Of a DNA stretch of 16,594 nt, positions 7,698 to 15,633 are shown in pieces. The notes beneath the pieces were generated by a model. It was not told the origin of the DNA. It searched no databases and saw nothing but the letters and a program-made list of their open reading frames with translations. The stretch lies in assembly GCA_904502005.1 (NCBI GenBank), contig CAJGDC010000044.1, forward strand, positions 1-16,594. The letters run 5' to 3'. The position numbers and the translations under genes are program-made. This stretch comes from an uncultured Alistipes sp. Lineage in GTDB: Bacteria > Bacteroidota > Bacteroidia > Bacteroidales > Rikenellaceae. Positions within the stretch are counted from its first letter, which is position 1, and the number at the start of each line of letters is the position of its first letter.

Positions 7698-8459
7698 ATG
7701 GTCATTATACTGATAGCCGCAGTTATAATCTTATATTTTATCATTAGCAACTTTGGCTCTTCAACTGCAGACCCTCAACCTATGGATGCGGCGACTCGCT
7801 CTGCGGGTGCTACTGAGGAGACTGCCAAACCTCTTGGCGAAATTCTGCCATTGATTTGCCCATATGAGAGGTTGGATGAGGATATTAAGTGGAATTTAGA
7901 GCAAAATCCCGATGCAAAATTTGTCTATAATTTTCGCACGATAAATCTTCCGCCTATAACCTATCCAACACTAATTTCAACTTCATCATCAGATGAGGGT
8001 GACTATTTTTGCGACTACACCATGATAAGCCATATAGGTCACCGATTCATGATATTTTACAACATCTATGAATTTATGGACGTCGAGATATTTCTTAGGC
8101 AAATAAGGGTTAAAAAAGATGGCGTCTATCAGTATATACAATCTCCAGAGGTAAAGGCAAAATTCCCGACTTTTTGTAAACTTTATAACAACGCTCACAG
8201 AGTAGATAAAGAGTTACTTTATGACCTTCCATTCCTCACGACACTTGATGCTGAACGCAAAATTTTGCTTCTGGCAGTTTGGGTAAATGAGTCAAGTCTT
8301 GAGAAGATGGGCGACTTGGACAAATACCATATTGCTATGTGGAAAGTACTTGGTCAGCTATTAGAGGAGTTACGAAAAGGTGGCATTCTAGACCAGACAA
8401 AAGAGAATTTGGTAAAAAATTTCTTTAGAATTGGACGAATATTAACCCGTTTAAGTTAA
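7698..8459 (+). CDS. Membrane-anchored protein of unknown function
   Basis: A 253-residue protein I do not recognise. Residues 2-17 are a strongly hydrophobic Ile-rich segment with no basic residues before it, best read as an N-terminal membrane anchor. A Ser/Thr/Ala-rich linker follows to about residue 45. The rest is a mixed soluble domain rich in aromatic and charged residues (KFVYNFRTINLPP, IGHRFMIFYNIYEF, LLAVWVNESSLEKM), without a motif I can name. The C-terminal 60 residues look helical. It is the first of three closely packed plus-strand genes, 6 bp before the next. The region uses more A/T-ending codons than gcvP does. No catalytic motif is apparent. Confidence 0.7.
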   Translation: MVIILIAAVIILYFIISNFGSSTADPQPMDAATRSAGATEETAKPLGEILPLICPYERLDEDIKWNLEQNPDAKFVYNFRTINLPPITYPTLISTSSSDEGDYFCDYTMISHIGHRFMIFYNIYEFMDVEIFLRQIRVKKDGVYQYIQSPEVKAKFPTFCKLYNNAHRVDKELLYDLPFLTTLDAERKILLLAVWVNESSLEKMGDLDKYHIAMWKVLGQLLEELRKGGILDQTKENLVKNFFRIGRILTRLS

Positions 8460-8465
8460 GCAGAT

Positions 8466-8861
8466 ATGTTTTCAGAGTTATTAGATTGGTTATCATCAAT
8501 ATTTGATAATGAGGTAGAAGCCCCAATCGAGGAGGTTGATGTGGCAGATACAGATGTTGATGATGTTGACGGCACTGACCCAGATGGGGATAGTGGCGAT
8601 AGTGATATTGTAGCAGATATTGCAGACGTTGGCACCACAGAGCCAGGGTCGGTTGATGATATTCTGAATAGAGGTATTACCACCGACTCTGTTACAGATG
8701 AGGAGCTGGCTGAACTGCAAGGGAAAAAAGAGCCGACATTTACTGGTCACACTGCGGTCAAGTGTAACGTCTGCGGATGCGATTGCTTTGTCCCTACATC
8801 CAACGACCCTAAACGTTGTAAATGCGGACACTCTATATACCAACATGAGTGGAAGTCATAA
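8466..8861 (+). CDS. Acidic linker protein with C-terminal Cys/His zinc-ribbon-like domain
   Basis: A 131-residue protein of unknown function. Residues 1-13 form a hydrophobic or amphipathic helix (MFSELLDWLSSIF). Residues 14-65 are very acidic and disordered-looking, with many Asp in short Val-Asp and Asp-Gly repeats. Residues 70-90 form a short conserved-looking spacer (SVTDEELAELQGKKEP). Residues 100-127 hold a compact Cys/His cluster: Cys100, Cys103, Cys105, Cys107, then Cys118, Cys120, His122 and His127 in KCNVCGCDC and RCKCGHSIYQHEW. This spacing looks like a zinc ribbon of the CxxC...CxCGH....H kind. There is no signal peptide with a clear cleavage site. It lies 6 bp after the preceding gene and 10 bp before the next. 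The zinc is inferred. Confidence 0.7.
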   Translation: MFSELLDWLSSIFDNEVEAPIEEVDVADTDVDDVDGTDPDGDSGDSDIVADIADVGTTEPGSVDDILNRGITTDSVTDEELAELQGKKEPTFTGHTAVKCNVCGCDCFVPTSNDPKRCKCGHSIYQHEWKS

Positions 8862-8871
8862 CTGCGCATAG

Positions 8872-9291
8872 ATGAAAAGGGGCTATCTATACTACATTGC
8901 AGCTCTAATTTGGGGAGTCCCAGGTACAGCAATATCTATAAAGGGTATCAAGGCATATCTTAACCAGCCACCACATAAGCTATGGTGGCTACTTGCTGTT
9001 ACCTCTGTAGTGTTAGTGGCGTTCTACCTTATCTTCAGGGCTGTGGTTTCGAAGTACTCTAAACGTATAGCCACGCTACCACCAAAGTGTTCACCATTGC
9101 AAACCTTTCCGATTGGCGGCTGGATTTTACTACTCTTTATGATGGGTCTCGGGGTCACATTGAGCCATATACCAAACATCCCGAGCACATTCACCGCCTC
9201 CTTCTACTCCGGCTTAGGTCCTATGCTAGTTTTGGCATCAGCAAGGTTTGCAATCAATGGCCGTCATGACAAATCTTGGTTTGCCAATTAA
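8872..9291 (+). CDS. Four-helix integral membrane protein of unknown function
   Basis: A 139-residue hydrophobic protein with about four membrane helices, near residues 5-25, 36-57, 81-98 and 108-126. A basic loop (SKYSKRIATLPPKC) lies between helices 2 and 3. By the positive-inside rule this loop and the C-terminal tail (NGRHDKSW) would be cytoplasmic. I do not recognise the family and see no catalytic motif. It is the last gene of the plus-strand trio, 10 bp after the zinc-ribbon gene. Its stop codon overlaps the stop codon of the convergent gene at 9288-9590 within a TTAA palindrome, with no terminator hairpin visible between them. Confidence 0.7.
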   Translation: MKRGYLYYIAALIWGVPGTAISIKGIKAYLNQPPHKLWWLLAVTSVVLVAFYLIFRAVVSKYSKRIATLPPKCSPLQTFPIGGWILLLFMMGLGVTLSHIPNIPSTFTASFYSGLGPMLVLASARFAINGRHDKSWFAN

Positions 9292-9590
9292 TCCAAATAG
9301 AATCTCATAATATAGGAGGTTCCATATAGACCTTCATTATCGTTCTCAAACTTTATTTCGCCGCCACGAGTTAAGATATGGGGATAGTAATCCGAATCGA
9401 CATATTTGAACTCGATACACTCTGGTGAAACTTTATGCACTTTTAAGAAGGTGAACTTCTCAAATGGCAACACCTGCCCCTCTTGAGGCTCAAAAGTGCC
9501 CTCTGTCGACTCTACTTGCCACGTTCCAGTTGGAACATCAAACTTCATTTTCTTTAAAACATAACGCAATATTACAGTTCTCATATTCAT
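9288..9590 (-). CDS. Small protein of unknown function, last gene of the PEGA operon
   Basis: A 100-residue protein I do not recognise. The composition looks like a real soluble beta-rich domain (PTGTWQVESTEGTFEPQ, LPFEKFTFLKVHKV, IEFKYVDSDYYPHI, YIMRFYLD). The TGTW start and alternating strands recall small lipocalin-like or DUF-type domains, but this is only an impression. Possible starts are Met1 (9590), Met3 (9584) or Met15 (9548). The first is given because it lies 6 bp after the preceding stop. There is no clear signal peptide, although both genes upstream encode exported proteins. It ends inside the TTAA shared with the convergent membrane-protein gene. Confidence 0.6.
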   Translation of the reverse strand: MNMRTVILRYVLKKMKFDVPTGTWQVESTEGTFEPQEGQVLPFEKFTFLKVHKVSPECIEFKYVDSDYYPHILTRGGEIKFENDNEGLYGTSYIMRFYLD

Positions 9591-9596
9591 ATGTAA

Positions 9597-10742
9597 CTAA
9601 AACTCCGCCACTGCGCGGACATAACACTTACTCTGCTTATGCGCAAAATGGACCTTACAATCACCCATATAGATAGTCTGCGCATACTCCTTATCGCTCT
9701 TTGTACCGTACTCTACAGATGTCCAGTAGCGCACCTTCTCACCCCTATCGTAGAGTCTATCCGCACCACGGCCCTCAAGCGTTGCATTTACCGCCTTGCG
9801 CACCTCATCGTTAGAGAGCAGTATCTTCAGCTGCTGCCAACTTGGCAAAAACCAATCTTCGCCCAGATTTGTACACCACCTGAAGGCCTCAAGATAGGCT
9901 CTATCCTCAGGCTGAGACATTGCTATAAATGTATTGACAGTTCCCTTTTCGCTCTTCAGATTAAACCACCGCTTTTGTAGTTTGGCACTACTTGCCCACT
10001 GCAGTGGATATGGGCTCTGTGTCATGCTGACAATCAAGCCGTGCAGACCATCGTCTGTCACCCAGAAGACAACACCCTCCTTATTTCCATCACTGTAGTA
10101 GTCGCCAACCTTGTAGAAGTGATATCTCTGAAGCTCAAACTCCTTTTTAAAGTGCAAACTCTTCAGATGCACGGCAATAGCGCCACCTACACGATGCCCC
10201 CTATACTCAAGCTCAAGGTAGTGATTTCCTGCCGTAACATCAGTAATGTACAACTGCTTGTTATCGGCTATCTGCCCCCTCTGCGCTCCATCCAACACCA
10301 CTACAGCACCTACAACATCCGACTCAACGACAATAGTATAACTCTGGTTTAACTCTGCCGTAAGAGTATACTCTCTATCTGGTGCAAGGTTGATGCTTAT
10401 CTCATTACTCTCTCCCAGCTCGGGATGCACCACATAGAATCTGGTATTAGTCTTGGCTGTCATTTCAAGAATAAGCGTGCTCTCAGCACCATCCTCAACC
10501 ACCTGCTTTATCAGCGCCGTATTAGAACGGAACTTAATCTGCAGAGCCTCAACCTCCGCTCTGGTCATCCTCTGAAAGTGAATCTTTAGGCGAGCACAAC
10601 GATTTCGTGACGGGTCGACGCCTATCTCACCGCTACACTCAACCTCGCCGAGCGACTGGCCATTAAGCACAATACTCCTCTCCTGCGCCGTAGAGAGCAG
10701 AGAGACAAGTGCGGCTAAAAGCATTACAACAAACCTCTTCAT
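9597..10742 (-). CDS. Secreted PEGA-like/Lcl (FISUMP-like) domain protein, paralogue 2
   Basis: A 381-residue exported protein, signal peptide at residues 1-20 (MKRFVVMLLAALVSLLSTAQ). The N-terminal domain (about 35-135: VDPSRNRCARLKIHF, ALIKQVVEDG, YVVHPELGESNEISI) matches the neighbouring paralogue. A PEGA-like beta domain (about 136-183: VVVLDGAQRGQ, GNHYLELEY) follows. The C-terminal domain from about 210 (KVGDYYSDG, EGVVFWVTDDGLHGLIVSM, FRWCTNLGEDWFLPSWQQL, RYWTSVEY, CYVRAVAEF) resembles the Lcl C-terminal/DUF1566 or FISUMP-type fold of bacterial surface proteins. The frame is open to 10871, but the ATG at 10742 gives the signal peptide and starts 11 bp after the upstream stop. Function unknown. 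Binding to a surface ligand or cell wall is plausible. Confidence 0.82.
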   Translation of the reverse strand: MKRFVVMLLAALVSLLSTAQERSIVLNGQSLGEVECSGEIGVDPSRNRCARLKIHFQRMTRAEVEALQIKFRSNTALIKQVVEDGAESTLILEMTAKTNTRFYVVHPELGESNEISINLAPDREYTLTAELNQSYTIVVESDVVGAVVVLDGAQRGQIADNKQLYITDVTAGNHYLELEYRGHRVGGAIAVHLKSLHFKKEFELQRYHFYKVGDYYSDGNKEGVVFWVTDDGLHGLIVSMTQSPYPLQWASSAKLQKRWFNLKSEKGTVNTFIAMSQPEDRAYLEAFRWCTNLGEDWFLPSWQQLKILLSNDEVRKAVNATLEGRGADRLYDRGEKVRYWTSVEYGTKSDKEYAQTIYMGDCKVHFAHKQSKCYVRAVAEF

Positions 10743-10753
10743 ATCTTGCACCA

Positions 10754-11917
10754 TTAAAATATTGTCACTGCACGCACATAGAGTACATCTGACTTGTTGA
10801 CATAGTTTCCTTGACCAATATGTGTCGTTACAGACCAAGCAGAGTACTGACCCACCATCTTCTGATAACACTCCGTAGAGCTCCAGTACCTCTCTTTGTC
10901 ACTGCGCCCAAAGAGTGGCACACCTCCCTTAGCTATAAGCGTTAGATTGATACTCTCACGCGCCTTTTCATTCAGAATAAGGCTCTTTAGCTCATCTATT
11001 GCGGGCAGATACCAACCATCTCCCAAGTCGGCACACCACTTAAAGGCGGGATACTTGCTCTGCCAATCCTCTACGGCTGCAATAACTGCCATATTCTTAG
11101 CCCCATCTACAATATCTATAGCCTCACGCTTGCGCCTCTGCTCCTTACTATCAACAGTCCAACACAGAGGTTGCTCTGACTGATTCATACTGACAATCTT
11201 GCCGTGGCGACCATCCCTACTAACCTCAAAAACAACACCCTGCTTACCATTAAAGTCGTAGTAGTCACCCACCTTGTACCTACGCGCAATATCTTGCCTA
11301 AAGAGTATACTGCTACCACTCACACAGAGACTCTGCTCAGTACTCTCACCACCAAACTGCAGCCTCAAAGAGTGCTTTCCGAAGCTTACACCAGCTATAT
11401 AGAGTTGGTTACTACTGTCTGTTGTACCCTTAAAATTACCATCAAGATAGACCTCTGCGTCAGGAGTGTTTGACTGCACCAATATCGTGCAGATATTGTT
11501 CAGCGAGGCGAGCATCTCATACTCACTATTTGGCTCAAGGTCAATGGTAATCTCGTTACTTACGCCGAACTCTGGGTGTGCGAAGTAGAGCCTTGTCTGA
11601 GGTTTGGCCGTAAGTTCAAGAATAAGGACATTGTCGTAGTAATCAGCAACCTTTTGCTTTATCAGCTCGTTATTAGTGCGCACCTCAACCACCAACGCAT
11701 CTACCTGCTCTCGGCTCATACGGTCAAACTTAATCTTAATACGAGCACAAGACTGACGCCTTGAATCTATACCTATAGGGTCAATATTCACCCCCGTAAG
11801 AGCATCGGTCTGCACCATACGAAGGGTGCTGCTATCAACGACAATAGAGTTAGAGGTTTGTGCTGTAGCAGCTATGCAGAAAAAGAATGAGAGTATCAGG
11901 AGTGTAAAATATCTCAT
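10754..11917 (-). CDS. Secreted PEGA/Lcl (FISUMP-like) domain protein, paralogue 1
   Basis: A 387-residue exported protein, signal peptide at 1-20 (core LLILSFFFCIAATAQ). An N-terminal domain at about 45-140 (GIDSRRQSCARIKIKF, NELIKQKVADYY, YFAHPEFGVSNEITI) is shared with the downstream gene. A PEGA domain at about 143-190 (DAEVYLDGNFKGTT, LYIAGVSFGKHSLRL) follows. PEGA domains are small beta repeats common in surface proteins. The C-terminal domain at 215-387 (YKVGDYYDFNGKQGVVF, HGKIVSMNQ, FKWCADLGDGWYLPAIDEL, RYWSSTE, LYVRAVTIF) has the Lcl/DUF1566 or FISUMP-like pattern. It is the first gene of a three-gene operon and diverges from gcvP. The two paralogues look like an old tandem duplication. 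No enzymatic motif is seen. Confidence 0.83.
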   Translation of the reverse strand: MRYFTLLILSFFFCIAATAQTSNSIVVDSSTLRMVQTDALTGVNIDPIGIDSRRQSCARIKIKFDRMSREQVDALVVEVRTNNELIKQKVADYYDNVLILELTAKPQTRLYFAHPEFGVSNEITIDLEPNSEYEMLASLNNICTILVQSNTPDAEVYLDGNFKGTTDSSNQLYIAGVSFGKHSLRLQFGGESTEQSLCVSGSSILFRQDIARRYKVGDYYDFNGKQGVVFEVSRDGRHGKIVSMNQSEQPLCWTVDSKEQRRKREAIDIVDGAKNMAVIAAVEDWQSKYPAFKWCADLGDGWYLPAIDELKSLILNEKARESINLTLIAKGGVPLFGRSDKERYWSSTECYQKMVGQYSAWSVTTHIGQGNYVNKSDVLYVRAVTIF

Positions 11918-11936
11918 CGTAGTACTATTTATATTG

Positions 11937-11944
11937 CAAAGTTA
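11937..11944 (-). promoter_or_regulatory. -7 element before the PEGA operon
   Basis: TAACTTTG on the minus strand matches TAnnTTTG and lies 19 bp before the ATG at 11917, implying a very short leader of about 12 nt. I find no TTTG at the -33 position. It faces the gcvP promoter in an 86-bp divergent region. Confidence 0.5.
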
Positions 11945-11967
11945 GTAAAATATTCAATAATTTTGGT

Positions 11968-11975
11968 TACCTTTG
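11968..11975 (+). promoter_or_regulatory. -7 element before gcvP
   Basis: TACCTTTG matches TAnnTTTG and lies 28 bp before the gcvP ATG. No TTTG occurs 19-20 bp upstream. It sits back to back with the minus-strand -7 box at 11937-11944, so the two divergent promoters share their upstream bases. Confidence 0.5.
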
Positions 11976-12003
11976 TAGTAATTAATCTAAAACGAATAAA
12001 ATT

Positions 12004-14826
12004 ATGTTTGACAAATTTTCTGCAAGACATATTGGTACTACCGACGCTCAGCAGATAGCAGATATGCTGAAGGTTATCGGTGTGAGTAGCATTGAAGAGC
12101 TTATTGGCGAGGTTATTCCTGACAACATCCGCCTTGAGCAGCCGCTTGAACTAAGCGAGGGCATGAGCGAGTATGAGTTCCGTGAGCACATCACTCAGCT
12201 TGCCGACCTTAACGAGCCATATCGTTCATTTATCGGTATGGGATACTATCCAAATGGTGTCAGCGCAGCCATTATGCGCAATGTCTTTGAGAATCCAGCA
12301 TGGTACACCTCTTACACCCCTTATCAGGCGGAGATTTCACAGGGCCGCCTTGAGGCACTTCTCAACTTCCAGACAGCCATCTGCTCACTTACAGGAATGG
12401 AGATTGCAAACTGCTCACTGCTTGACCAAGGTACAGCTGTAGCCGAGGCTATGCTGATGATGTACTCTCTACGTTCACGCGAGGCAGTTAAGGAGGGTAG
12501 AAATCAGATTTTTGTAGACGAAAATATCTTTCCACACACCCTCGATGTGCTTCTTACCCGTTCAGAGCCATTCGGCATTGAGCTTATCGTAGATAACTTT
12601 GCAGAGTATAGCTTTACCGGCAAGGAGTTTGGAGCAATTCTTCAGTACCCAGCAGCCAATGGTGAGGTTCGTGACTATAGTGCCTTTGTCGCTGCTGCAC
12701 ACGCTGCAGGTGCACTTGTTGCTGTAGATGCAGACCTACTTTCACTTGCTCTTCTGACCCCTCCAGCTGAGTGGGGTGCTGATATTGCTGTGGGAACGAC
12801 CCAGCGTCTTGGTTGCCCTATGGGCTTTGGTGGTCCATCGGTAGGCTATATGGCTACCCGCGAGGCGTACAAGCGTAACATGCCAGGCAGAATTATCGGC
12901 GTATCTGTTGACCGCCTGGGCAATAAGGCCCTCAGAATGTCACTGCAGATGCGCGAGCAACATATCAAGCGCGAGCGTGCAACATCTAACATCTGCACAG
13001 CCTCAGCACTTATGGCATCTATCGTCGGCTTCCACTGCGTCTATAATGGCGCCGAGGGTCTTACTCGTGCCGCCTTGACAGCTCATACCGCAGCGGTGTC
13101 TGTTGCCAAGAACCTTGAGGAGATGGGTTACGAGATTGTTTGTGGTGACTTCTTTGATACTATTGAGGTTGTTGCCGATGCGGCTGTTGTGGAGTCTATA
13201 GCTCTGGAGAGCGGCATTAACTTCTATTACCCTGCTGAGGACCGCGTGCGCATAGCCTTTGACGATGTAACAACCATTGAGGAGATTGTCGCTGTTATCG
13301 GTATCTTCGCCACTGCAGCGGGTGTAGAGATGGGCGAGCTGATGATTGCATCGGCGCAGACAATACCATCTGCACTCCGCCGTACAACACCGCTGCTTGC
13401 TGAGCCGGTATTTAACCGTTACCGCTCTGAGAGCGACCTTATGCGTTATATCAAGCGACTTGAGCTTCGTGATATATCTCTTGCCAACTCAATGATTTCG
13501 CTTGGCAGTTGCACTATGAAGCTCAACGCGGCAGCTATTATGCAGCCACTCTCACTTGCAGGCTTCCAGAATGTACACCCATTTGCCCCTGCTGACCAGG
13601 CGGAGGGTTACTTACAGCTTATTGAGGAGCTGGAGAAAGATTTGGCGACTATCACCGGTTTCGACGCCTGCTCTCTTCAGCCAAATTCTGGTGCTGCAGG
13701 CGAGTATGCAGGTCTTATGGTTATCCGCGCATACCACCAGAGTCGCGGTCAGGGCTACCGTAACGTAGTGCTTATTCCAGCATCTGCTCACGGCACAAAT
13801 CCAGCCTCTGCAGCTATGGCGGGCATGAAGATTGTCACCGTGGCTTGCGATACAAATGGAAATATTGACGTAGAGGATCTGAAGGCAAAGGCTGCGCAGT
13901 ACTCTGCAGAGCTATGCGCACTGATGGTTACATATCCATCTACACACGGTGTCTTTGAGAGCCGCATCCGCGAGATTGTAGATGCTGTACACGATGCCGG
14001 CGGTGAGGTATATATGGATGGAGCCAATATGAATGCGCAGGTGGGTCTTACAAATCCGGGCTTTATCGGTGCCGATGTCTGCCATCTTAACCTGCACAAG
14101 ACATTTGCAATGCCTCACGGCGGTGGTGGTCCTGGCGTGGGCCCTATCTGCTGTGCTAAGCACCTCGCTCCATTCTTGCCATCGCACTCTGTTGTAGCTA
14201 CTGGTGGCGAACAGGGCATTACAGCCGTATCATCATCGCCATGGGGTTCGGCTATGCTGCTGCCAATAACATATGGATACATCAAGATGCTCGGCGAGGA
14301 GGGTCTGCGAAATGCTACCGAAATGGCGATTCTCAATGCTAATTATATGGCATCGGCTATCAAGAATGAGTTCCGCACATACTACTCTGGCGAGACTGGC
14401 CGCGTAGCGCACGAGATGATTCTTGACCTTACACACTTCAAGCGCGAGTATGGCGTAGATTGTGGCGACATAGCCCACCGACTTATGGACTACGGTTTCC
14501 ACGCACCTACACTCTCATTCCCAGTCCACGAGACCCTTATGGTCGAGCCTACCGAGAGCGAGCCAAAGGAGGAGATGGACCGCTTTATTGAGGCACTTAT
14601 CTCTATCAAGCGTGAGTGCGAGGCTATCGCTGGCGAGGCTGATAATGTTGTCGTAAACGCCCCTCACACCGCCGCAGAGATTGCTGGCGAGTGGAACCAC
14701 CCATATACCCGCCAGCAGGCAGCTCTGCCACTGGAGTGGGTCGGCGTGTCGAAGTTCTTCCCATACGTGTCAAAGATTGACAACGGCTATGGTGACCGTA
14801 ATCTCGTGGCTGTAAATAAGGATTAA
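12004..14826 (+). CDS. gcvP: Glycine dehydrogenase (decarboxylating), P-protein of the glycine cleavage system
   Basis: A full-length 940-residue single-chain P-protein. This cytoplasmic PLP enzyme decarboxylates glycine and passes the aminomethyl group to lipoyl-GcvH. The N-terminal half starts with FSARHIG, then FIGMGYYPNGVS and YTPYQAEISQGRLEALLNFQT, all hallmarks of the family. The C-terminal half carries SLGSCTMKLNA, QPNSGAAGEYAGL and the PLP site LNLHKTF with Lys699, followed by HGGGGPGVGP. Many bacteria split this enzyme into gcvPA and gcvPB, but here both halves are fused in one frame of normal length. gcvT, gcvH and lpd are not in the window, so the gene stands apart from the rest of the system. 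The next gene starts 2 bp after the stop. Confidence 0.97.
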   Translation: MFDKFSARHIGTTDAQQIADMLKVIGVSSIEELIGEVIPDNIRLEQPLELSEGMSEYEFREHITQLADLNEPYRSFIGMGYYPNGVSAAIMRNVFENPAWYTSYTPYQAEISQGRLEALLNFQTAICSLTGMEIANCSLLDQGTAVAEAMLMMYSLRSREAVKEGRNQIFVDENIFPHTLDVLLTRSEPFGIELIVDNFAEYSFTGKEFGAILQYPAANGEVRDYSAFVAAAHAAGALVAVDADLLSLALLTPPAEWGADIAVGTTQRLGCPMGFGGPSVGYMATREAYKRNMPGRIIGVSVDRLGNKALRMSLQMREQHIKRERATSNICTASALMASIVGFHCVYNGAEGLTRAALTAHTAAVSVAKNLEEMGYEIVCGDFFDTIEVVADAAVVESIALESGINFYYPAEDRVRIAFDDVTTIEEIVAVIGIFATAAGVEMGELMIASAQTIPSALRRTTPLLAEPVFNRYRSESDLMRYIKRLELRDISLANSMISLGSCTMKLNAAAIMQPLSLAGFQNVHPFAPADQAEGYLQLIEELEKDLATITGFDACSLQPNSGAAGEYAGLMVIRAYHQSRGQGYRNVVLIPASAHGTNPASAAMAGMKIVTVACDTNGNIDVEDLKAKAAQYSAELCALMVTYPSTHGVFESRIREIVDAVHDAGGEVYMDGANMNAQVGLTNPGFIGADVCHLNLHKTFAMPHGGGGPGVGPICCAKHLAPFLPSHSVVATGGEQGITAVSSSPWGSAMLLPITYGYIKMLGEEGLRNATEMAILNANYMASAIKNEFRTYYSGETGRVAHEMILDLTHFKREYGVDCGDIAHRLMDYGFHAPTLSFPVHETLMVEPTESEPKEEMDRFIEALISIKRECEAIAGEADNVVVNAPHTAAEIAGEWNHPYTRQQAALPLEWVGVSKFFPYVSKIDNGYGDRNLVAVNKD

Positions 14827-14828
14827 TT

Positions 14829-15590
14829 ATGCGTACTATCCTTACAGTACTATTGACCTCACTGGTCTGGTCGGTTGTTATCCTCGCCTTCTTTGAGCCT
14901 CGTGCCAAGAGCGAGGAGACTACACCGCCAGCAGCCACGACAGTCGAGCCCACAGTAGCACCAACACCTTCTCGTGCGGAGAAAAAGGCTGAAAAGCGCT
15001 CTGAAAAGAGGGCTCAAACTGCCGCACCCGTTACCGAGAATATTGACTATACTCGTGAGATTGACGGCAAGTGGACTCCAGTTGAGGGGGCAAAGTACGA
15101 CTTAGAGTTTACAAAATACGGCACTGTGATTCAGCATAACGGTTCTCTTCTGTTACGACACACCTACTCCCTTTCAGGGAAAAAGATGAACATTGACTAT
15201 GGCAAGGCTTGCATAGAGATTGTTAAAGAGGGTGAGAATTTTTACCTCGAGATTTACAACTCTGAGAAGTTCTCAGGTCGCTATCGCCGCACTTCTCAAC
15301 CTCGCAAGATTGCTATGCGTCCACTTGACGAATCACTCTACACAGATATTATTGTAGGCAAGTGGAGCGTAATAAATGGTCAAGAGCATGCTATTGAGTT
15401 TACAAAATATGGTACGGCTATTCAGTATAACGGATCGTTGGATTTACGCCACGACTACTCGCTAAGTGGCGACAAACTGAAAATAGAGTACGACAACGCC
15501 CGCGTAGCTATCTCTGAGGACGCTTCGTACTACTATCTTGAGATTTACAACTCTGAAGATTTTTCGGGTCGCTATCGTAAATCAAAATAA
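14829..15590 (+). CDS. Membrane-anchored protein with two tandem 81-residue modules, function unknown
   Basis: A 253-residue protein. Residues 4-22 are a hydrophobic signal or membrane anchor. A Pro/Thr/Ala-rich stretch and a charged EKKAEKRSEKRAQ segment (51-63) form a linker. Two copies of the same module follow, at 74-154 and 171-251. Both contain GKW, EFTKYGT, IQ-NGSL-LRH-YSLSG, LEIYNSE and FSGRYR. The pattern of short strands with GKW at the start recalls lipocalin-like or DUF5640-type small beta barrels, but I cannot name the family with confidence. It starts 2 bp after gcvP and is probably translated from the same message. Neighbourhood alone does not link its function to glycine cleavage. 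Confidence 0.8.
   Translation: MRTILTVLLTSLVWSVVILAFFEPRAKSEETTPPAATTVEPTVAPTPSRAEKKAEKRSEKRAQTAAPVTENIDYTREIDGKWTPVEGAKYDLEFTKYGTVIQHNGSLLLRHTYSLSGKKMNIDYGKACIEIVKEGENFYLEIYNSEKFSGRYRRTSQPRKIAMRPLDESLYTDIIVGKWSVINGQEHAIEFTKYGTAIQYNGSLDLRHDYSLSGDKLKIEYDNARVAISEDASYYYLEIYNSEDFSGRYRKSK
15048..15581 (+). repeat. Intragenic duplication of an 81-codon module
   Basis: The segments 15048-15290 and 15339-15581 encode the two homologous modules, separated by 16 codons. Similarity remains visible in the DNA: the stretch GAGTTTACAAAATA starts both, and the stretch GAGATTTACAACTCTGA occurs in both near their ends. Confidence 0.85.
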
Positions 15591-15596
15591 AAGCAC

Positions 15597-15604
15597 TATA
15601 TTTG
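15597..15604 (+). promoter_or_regulatory. -7 element of the slyD promoter
   Basis: TATATTTG is a perfect TAnnTTTG box, 29 bp before the slyD ATG at 15634 and 6 bp after the preceding stop codon. The best -33 candidate is TTTC at 15572-15575 with 21 bp spacing, which is weak. slyD is therefore likely to be transcribed on its own. Confidence 0.6.
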
Positions 15605-15633
15605 CACACCAAAATTTAAAAACAATAAAGACA

